Origin: CAZYVU01 sp964651435 | GTDB lineage: Bacteria > Desulfobacterota > Syntrophorhabdia > Syntrophorhabdales > CAYQXL01 | NCBI GenBank assembly: GCA_964651435.1 | Contig: CAZYVU010000047.1 | Span: forward strand, 1 to 17,547 | DNA: 17,547 nucleotides | Direction: 5' to 3' | In this document: positions 12,967 to 17,547 of the stretch, one piece after another | How the letters are laid out: each line of letters opens with the position of its first letter | How positions within the stretch are numbered: position 1 is the stretch's first letter | Notes under the pieces: model-generated | The model's input: the letters and a program-made list of their open reading frames with translations, nothing else | Told to the model about the DNA's origin: nothing | The model's database searches: none | Translations under genes and position numbers: made by a program

Positions 12967-15900
12967 ATGCAAGTAAAGACGGTTTCTCTGATCGTAGTTC
13001 TGACGCTCTGTATCGCCGTGCCGGTCATGGGTGCCATTACCCTGCCCAAGACGGGCCAGACCAAGTGTTACTCGGGGTCAAGCGAGACTCCCTGCGCCGG
13101 TACGGGCCAGGATGGGGAAGAGCAGAGGGGCGTTGCGTGGCCTGACCCCCGGTTCAGCATTACCTACTGCGATAACGGCGGCACCTGCAAGGATCAAAGC
13201 AAGGACTGCGACTGGATATCGGGCAACAACCTCGTTACCGATCACCTAACGGGCCTTCAATGGATGGGAGGACCTGTGTTTTACCCGGAGTATGGCACGG
13301 AACGGAAGCTGACCTGGGAGGAAGCCCTTGATCTGACACTGAGCTGGACGACCTGTGGTGGTATCGGCGGCTGGCGGGTGCCCAATATCGTCGAGCTTCT
13401 AAGCCTCTCCTCCTACGGGACGGACGCCCGTCCGCCCGTAGGCATAGGGTACTACTCGTGGTCCGGTACCACCAACCAGGGTGAGACGGAGAGCGCATGG
13501 GTCGGTTACGACTCGGGCAGGGACATCGGCATGGCCTCCGCAAAAAAGACAGGCACGAATTACGCCACCTTCGTTCGCGGCTCCGGCGGTCTTGTTCTCC
13601 TGCCGCAGACCGGACAGACGGTGAGCTACCATTCCCTCGATGACGGGGCGCTTAAGCAGGGTACCGCATGGCCGACCCCCCGTTTTACCGACAATCTGGA
13701 TACGACCTTTACGGATCAACTCACCGGGATCCGGTGGTACAAGGAGGTCACCGCCGGCTGGTGGGGAGGCGTCCTTAACTCGGCAAAATCGAAGAACGAC
13801 CAGAACTACCTCTGCAGCAACCAGTGGGCGGTGCCAAACATTAACGAGCTGAGAAGCCTCTTTGACTACGGACAGTATTCCCCGGCCCTGCCGGCTGGCC
13901 ACCTCTTCAATCTTCCCTATGAATACGGCTCCCATTACGTCTGGTCGTCAACGACAAACGACGATACCCCGGGCAGCGCCTTTACGGTCAAACGAAGGGA
14001 TGCGTACGTGACGAGCACGCCGAAGGGGTACCAGGACGGCTACCTCGGCTTCTTGATGGTACAGGGTACCACGCCCCTCTGTCTCTATACTCTGACGGTC
14101 GACAAGGCCGGTTCGGGTACCGGAACGGTGACGAGTAATCCCGGCGGAGTCAACTGTGGTGCAACATGCGCTGCAACCTATGGCGGCAGCACCGTCGTCA
14201 CTCTCGCAGCGGCTCCTGCCCAGGGGTCAGTTTTCGCGGGCTGGTCAGGTGGTGGATGTGCGGGCACCGGAAACTGTGTCGTAACCATGAATGCCCACGC
14301 AACGGTTGCCGCTACATTTGACTTAGCGCCCGTTCCCGTGACTCTTTCGGTGTCGAAAACGGGCTCTGGAACAGGTACGGTAACGAGCGCCCCTGCCGGC
14401 ATCGCTTGCGGGGCCGCTTGCTCGGCTGCGTACGATCCCGGCACCGTCGTTGCCCTCACGGCCACGGCAGAAGAAGGGTCCGTCTTCACGGGCTGGTCCG
14501 GCGGCGGATGTGCCGGAGCCGGTCAGTGTGTTGTGACCGTCAATACGGACGTGGCCGTCTCGGCCCAGTTCGATATCGCCAAGACTCTTACCGTCGTCAA
14601 ATCCGGCGCGGGAGTGGGCACCGTTACTAGTGTCCCTGCCGGCATCGCCTGTGGGGAGGACTGTTCGGAATCCTATGCCCAGGGTACGGTGGTGACGCTT
14701 GCCGCCACCGCTTCAACGGGCGCTCTCTTCGGCGGCTGGTCCGGCGGCGGCTGCTCGGGCAAGGGCGTCTGCGCCGTCACACTCGGCGACGACACGACTG
14801 TGACGGCCAATTTTGTTCCCGCCTATACCCTTACGGTGACGCGCCAGGGCAGTGGAGCGGGACGGGTGACCAGCGATCCTGCCGGAATCAACTGCGGTAC
14901 GGAATGCACCTTCACCTATGTCACGGGCGTCGAGGTGACCTTGACGGCAACGCCCGACCCCGGATTCGTCTTTGCTGGCTGGACGGGTTGCGACAGCACC
15001 ATCGGTAATGCTTGCACGGTGACGATGGTCATCAATAAATTCGTCTATGCCACATTCAGCCCGGCCAAGACCCTTACCGTCGTCAAATCCGGCGCGGGAA
15101 CAGGCACGGTAGCGTCGACCCCACCAGGCATCGACTGCGGAAGCGACTGCTCGGAGGGTTACGTAGAAGGGGCCATCGTCACCCTTACCGCCGTCTCTTC
15201 AGCGGGTTCTGTCTTCACCGGCTGGTCCGGCGGCGGGTGCTCAGGCGCAGGGGCCTGCACGGTAATGATGGGTGCGGACATAACGGTCGACGCCTCCTTT
15301 GAGGCCGCCTACACGCTTACCGTTACCAAATCAGGTACCGGCGTGGGGAACGTCACGTCGTCACCCACAGGCATCAACTGTGGAACCAATTGCTCTAAGG
15401 CCTATATTGCCGGTACTTCCGTTGCCCTTACGGCTACCGCAGCAGCGGGTTCCTCCTTCACCGGCTGGTCCGGCGGCGGGTGCTCAGGAACGGGTATCTG
15501 CACCGTCGTCATGAACGCCGATGTCTCCGTAAACGCAGCCTTCATCACCACGGGGCCGGAACCTCTTGATACTTGGAACGAGAGGGACCCGGGCGTCTAC
15601 GAGAACCTCTGGGCGGCCGCATACGGGGCCGGTAGCTTTGTCGCTGTCGGCGAAGGAGGAATAGTCGTCACATCTTCGACCGGCCTGTCCTGGACCTCCC
15701 GTAGCGCCGGGACCTCGAACGACCTTCTTGGGCTGGCCTACCTGAATGGGATTTTCGTTGCCGTGGGTCAGCACGACACGATCCTGACCTCAGCAGACGG
15801 CATGTCATGGAGCTCACATACGGCCACGTCGGCGATCTCCGCCTTCGACACTACCCTCTACAGCGTGGCCCACGGAAATGATCGTTACGTGGCTGTGGGC

Positions 15901-17460
15901 AAGGGGAGTGTCGTTGCCACATCCACGAACGGTGCTGCTTGGTCCCTGACCTCCATACCAGGCCCGGTCGATCTCTATGGTGTCGCCTATGGCAGTGGAA
16001 CCTTCGTGGCCGTCGGTCCGAACGGGCTCATCATGACCACCACGAACGGCACGTCCTGGGAGGCCAGGACTTCTGCGACGTCGGAGAAGCTCTGGTTCGT
16101 CGCCTTCGGAGGCGGACTCTTCGTGGCCGTCGGAGAAAACGGCACCGTGCTCACCTCCCCCAACGGCGCCGACTGGACGCCCCGGACGTCGGGCATTGAA
16201 GGTCCGTTGTGGTCCGTTACTTACGGCCACAACACGTTCACTGCCGTTGGGCCCTATGGTGCCATTATCACCTCTCCGGATGGAATTACGTGGACCAAGC
16301 GCGAGGCCGGTACCTCCCTCTATTTGTATGGCGTTGGGTTCGGCAGGGAGACCTTCATGGCCGTTGGAGAATATGGTATGGTCCTCCAGTCCGATCCCCT
16401 GGGTTCCCCCTCCGAGTACACACTGTCGGTGGGCAAGGTAGGGACGGGTAGCGGAACCGTGACGAGCGAACCGGCCGGAATCTCCTGCGGGAGCGGCTGC
16501 AGCGCCGCCTATGTTCCCGGGACGTCAGTGACGCTAACTGCCATTCCTGCAGCGGGCTCGACGTTCACCGGCTGGTCCGGCGGCGGGTGCTCGGGGGAGG
16601 GTGCATGTACGGTGACATTGGATGCGGACAAGTATGTTGCGGCTACCTTCATGGTTCCCGTCCACACGCTCACCGTAACGAAGGCCGGTGCAGGCTCCGG
16701 CATCGTCAGCTCGAGCCCTTCCGGCATCTCCTGCGGCTCCGATTGTTCGGAGGCCTATCCCGAGGGTACATCCGTCACCCTCACGGCAATAGCCGCGGCC
16801 GGCTCCAGCTTCACGGGCTGGTCGGGAGGAGGCTGCTCGGGAACGGGGACCTGCGTGGTCACGATGGGTGCGGCGACAACGGTGACGGCGGAGTTTGCCC
16901 TCCTTCCCTGCATCTACACACTCAAGCCCACGTCCAAAGCCTATACCGCAAATGGGGGTAGCGTGACGGTAACCGTCACCGGGAAGGGACAGACCGTGTG
17001 CCCCTCACCTGTCGTCTCTGCGCCAGGCTGGGTTACCACAGTCTTGTCGCCCTGGACTAAAAACAAGGGTACGGTGAAGCTTACGGTAACGAAGAACTCA
17101 TCCTCGCTTCCGAAGAGTGGCACCGTGACGATCGGCGGGACGCCCTTTCCCGTTACGCAGGCGGGCACTGTCTGCGCCATCAAGAAGTTTGTCCCGGCGA
17201 GCCAGTCTGTGGGGAAGATGGGGGGCAGCAGTTCCTTTGCCGTCGAGGCGGCGCCTCAGGACTGCGCCTGGACGACAACGGTGAGCACGGCCGCCCTCCC
17301 GTGGCTCCACATCACCTCAGGCACCGGCACGGGAAACGGTACCGTTGAGTATGGTGTCGATGAGAACCTGGGAAAGATGGGGAGGAACGGCACCATCACC
17401 GTCGTGCTGACGCAAAACAGCAAGAAAAAGGCCTTTACGGTGCGCCAGGCCAATAAATAG
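12967..17460 (+). CDS. Giant secreted repeat protein: 2x DUF1566, 8x InlB-type repeat, seven-bladed propeller, 2x BACON
   Basis: The 1497-residue product has a signal peptide ('VSLIVVLTLCIAVPVMG'). Two DUF1566/Lcl-like modules follow (about residues 24-210 and 212-372; 'LTGLQW', 'GGWRVPNIVELLSL', 'LTGIRWYKE', 'WAVPNINELRSLF'). Next are six InlB B-repeat-like units of about 81 residues (374-860; 'LTVxKxGxGTGTVTS', 'GWSGGGC', 'VTM'), a propeller of seven repeats of about 40 residues (867-1145; 'LYGVAYGSGTFVAVGPNG'), and two more InlB-type units (1151-1313). Two BACON-like Ig domains (1316-1400 and 1402-1497) close it. It is probably a cell-surface or released adhesin or glycan binder; that role is inferred. 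No LPXTG, PEP-CTERM or autotransporter end is seen. AAGGAGG 6 nt before 12967 sets the start, not the open frame from 12937. It follows the small paralogue by 162 nt, a gap with no clear promoter, so they may share a transcript. Confidence 0.88.
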   Translation: MQVKTVSLIVVLTLCIAVPVMGAITLPKTGQTKCYSGSSETPCAGTGQDGEEQRGVAWPDPRFSITYCDNGGTCKDQSKDCDWISGNNLVTDHLTGLQWMGGPVFYPEYGTERKLTWEEALDLTLSWTTCGGIGGWRVPNIVELLSLSSYGTDARPPVGIGYYSWSGTTNQGETESAWVGYDSGRDIGMASAKKTGTNYATFVRGSGGLVLLPQTGQTVSYHSLDDGALKQGTAWPTPRFTDNLDTTFTDQLTGIRWYKEVTAGWWGGVLNSAKSKNDQNYLCSNQWAVPNINELRSLFDYGQYSPALPAGHLFNLPYEYGSHYVWSSTTNDDTPGSAFTVKRRDAYVTSTPKGYQDGYLGFLMVQGTTPLCLYTLTVDKAGSGTGTVTSNPGGVNCGATCAATYGGSTVVTLAAAPAQGSVFAGWSGGGCAGTGNCVVTMNAHATVAATFDLAPVPVTLSVSKTGSGTGTVTSAPAGIACGAACSAAYDPGTVVALTATAEEGSVFTGWSGGGCAGAGQCVVTVNTDVAVSAQFDIAKTLTVVKSGAGVGTVTSVPAGIACGEDCSESYAQGTVVTLAATASTGALFGGWSGGGCSGKGVCAVTLGDDTTVTANFVPAYTLTVTRQGSGAGRVTSDPAGINCGTECTFTYVTGVEVTLTATPDPGFVFAGWTGCDSTIGNACTVTMVINKFVYATFSPAKTLTVVKSGAGTGTVASTPPGIDCGSDCSEGYVEGAIVTLTAVSSAGSVFTGWSGGGCSGAGACTVMMGADITVDASFEAAYTLTVTKSGTGVGNVTSSPTGINCGTNCSKAYIAGTSVALTATAAAGSSFTGWSGGGCSGTGICTVVMNADVSVNAAFITTGPEPLDTWNERDPGVYENLWAAAYGAGSFVAVGEGGIVVTSSTGLSWTSRSAGTSNDLLGLAYLNGIFVAVGQHDTILTSADGMSWSSHTATSAISAFDTTLYSVAHGNDRYVAVGKGSVVATSTNGAAWSLTSIPGPVDLYGVAYGSGTFVAVGPNGLIMTTTNGTSWEARTSATSEKLWFVAFGGGLFVAVGENGTVLTSPNGADWTPRTSGIEGPLWSVTYGHNTFTAVGPYGAIITSPDGITWTKREAGTSLYLYGVGFGRETFMAVGEYGMVLQSDPLGSPSEYTLSVGKVGTGSGTVTSEPAGISCGSGCSAAYVPGTSVTLTAIPAAGSTFTGWSGGGCSGEGACTVTLDADKYVAATFMVPVHTLTVTKAGAGSGIVSSSPSGISCGSDCSEAYPEGTSVTLTAIAAAGSSFTGWSGGGCSGTGTCVVTMGAATTVTAEFALLPCIYTLKPTSKAYTANGGSVTVTVTGKGQTVCPSPVVSAPGWVTTVLSPWTKNKGTVKLTVTKNSSSLPKSGTVTIGGTPFPVTQAGTVCAIKKFVPASQSVGKMGGSSSFAVEAAPQDCAWTTTVSTAALPWLHITSGTGTGNGTVEYGVDENLGKMGRNGTITVVLTQNSKKKAFTVRQANK
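14086..15549 (+). repeat. Six tandem InlB-type coding repeats (about 243 bp unit)
   Basis: The units are near 81 codons. Some segments are identical between units: 27 bp at 14587-14613 and 15073-15099 (two units apart) and 33 bp from 15213 and from 15456 (one unit apart). Unit four differs from the rest, with 'GWTGCDSTIGNAC' in place of 'GWSGGGC'. Each unit carries a Cys pair ('INCGTNCS') and a further pair in 'GGGCSGxGxC'. The pattern suggests recent exchange between units. Confidence 0.8.
16417..16905 (+). repeat. Two further InlB-type coding repeats after the propeller
   Basis: Two units of the same type as those at 14086-15549 resume after the seven-bladed propeller. The segment from 16564 is identical to the 'FTGWSGGGCS' coding segments of the units near 15215 and 15458. 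The propeller therefore sits inside one repeat array. Confidence 0.8.
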
Positions 17461-17470
17461 GCACACAGGG

Positions 17471-17493
17471 GGAGCACCAGGCGAAGATGCTCC
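17471..17493 (+). terminator. Weak hairpin after the giant gene
   Basis: GGAGCA (17471-17476) pairs with TGCTCC (17488-17493) around an 11-nt loop, 10 nt after the stop codon. No U-tract follows within the window, so terminator function is only possible. The rest of the sequence to 17547 shows no gene. Confidence 0.3.
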
Positions 17494-17547
17494 TGGCCGC
17501 ACGTGCGAAGCGTCGAATTGAACAACGGGCGCATAGGGTGGTATAAG

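Noticed and set aside
14086..16905. Repeats considered as a CRISPR array
   Set aside because: The repeats are 243-bp coding units in one open frame, with no short spacers.

Overview
The window reads as chromosomal DNA of a GC-rich, Gram-negative anaerobe, most likely of the deltaproteobacterial (Desulfobacterota) kind. The reasons are two genes with in-frame UGA codons that look like selenocysteine, many Sec-type signal peptides without Gram-positive anchors, strong AGGAGG ribosome sites, sigma70-type promoters, and families common there (CHASE2 sensors, DUF1566 and InlB-type surface proteins, B12-binding radical SAM proteins). This lineage call is inference; there is no rRNA or other marker gene here. 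I see no tRNA, CRISPR array, transposase or phage gene.

Left part (1-5810): a CHASE2 sensor gene runs off the left edge on the minus strand and is divergent from a periplasmic HtrA-like protease with TPR repeats. Next comes a minus-strand series: SDR dehydrogenase, small secreted Cys protein, four-helix membrane protein, and a C_GCAxxG_C_C-family redox protein. That last gene has UGA at the first conserved Cys position and would be missed or cut short by ordinary gene calling. Divergent from the SDR gene, behind a consensus promoter, is a HesB/IscA-like selenoprotein with UGA in its Gly-Val-Gly-Sec-Ser-Gly-Pro motif. Each UGA is followed by a hairpin with G in its loop at the distance expected of a bacterial SECIS.

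Middle part (5927-8074): a B12-binding-type radical SAM enzyme and a class I methyltransferase form a probable two-gene minus-strand operon. The methyltransferase starts with TTG.

Right part (8338-17460): two divergent groups of secreted proteins. On the minus strand, an eight-bladed PQQ-like propeller gene is followed by a protein with six Cys-rich repeats and a C-terminal thaumatin-like domain. On the plus strand, a 103-residue secreted protein precedes a 1497-residue one. The large protein has two DUF1566 modules, six InlB-type repeats, a seven-bladed propeller, two more InlB-type repeats and two BACON-like domains. The small protein is the beginning and the end of such a protein joined together, so it looks like an internally deleted paralogue.

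The most notable items are the two selenoproteins, the Cys-rich thaumatin-like protein, and the giant repeat protein with its deleted relative.
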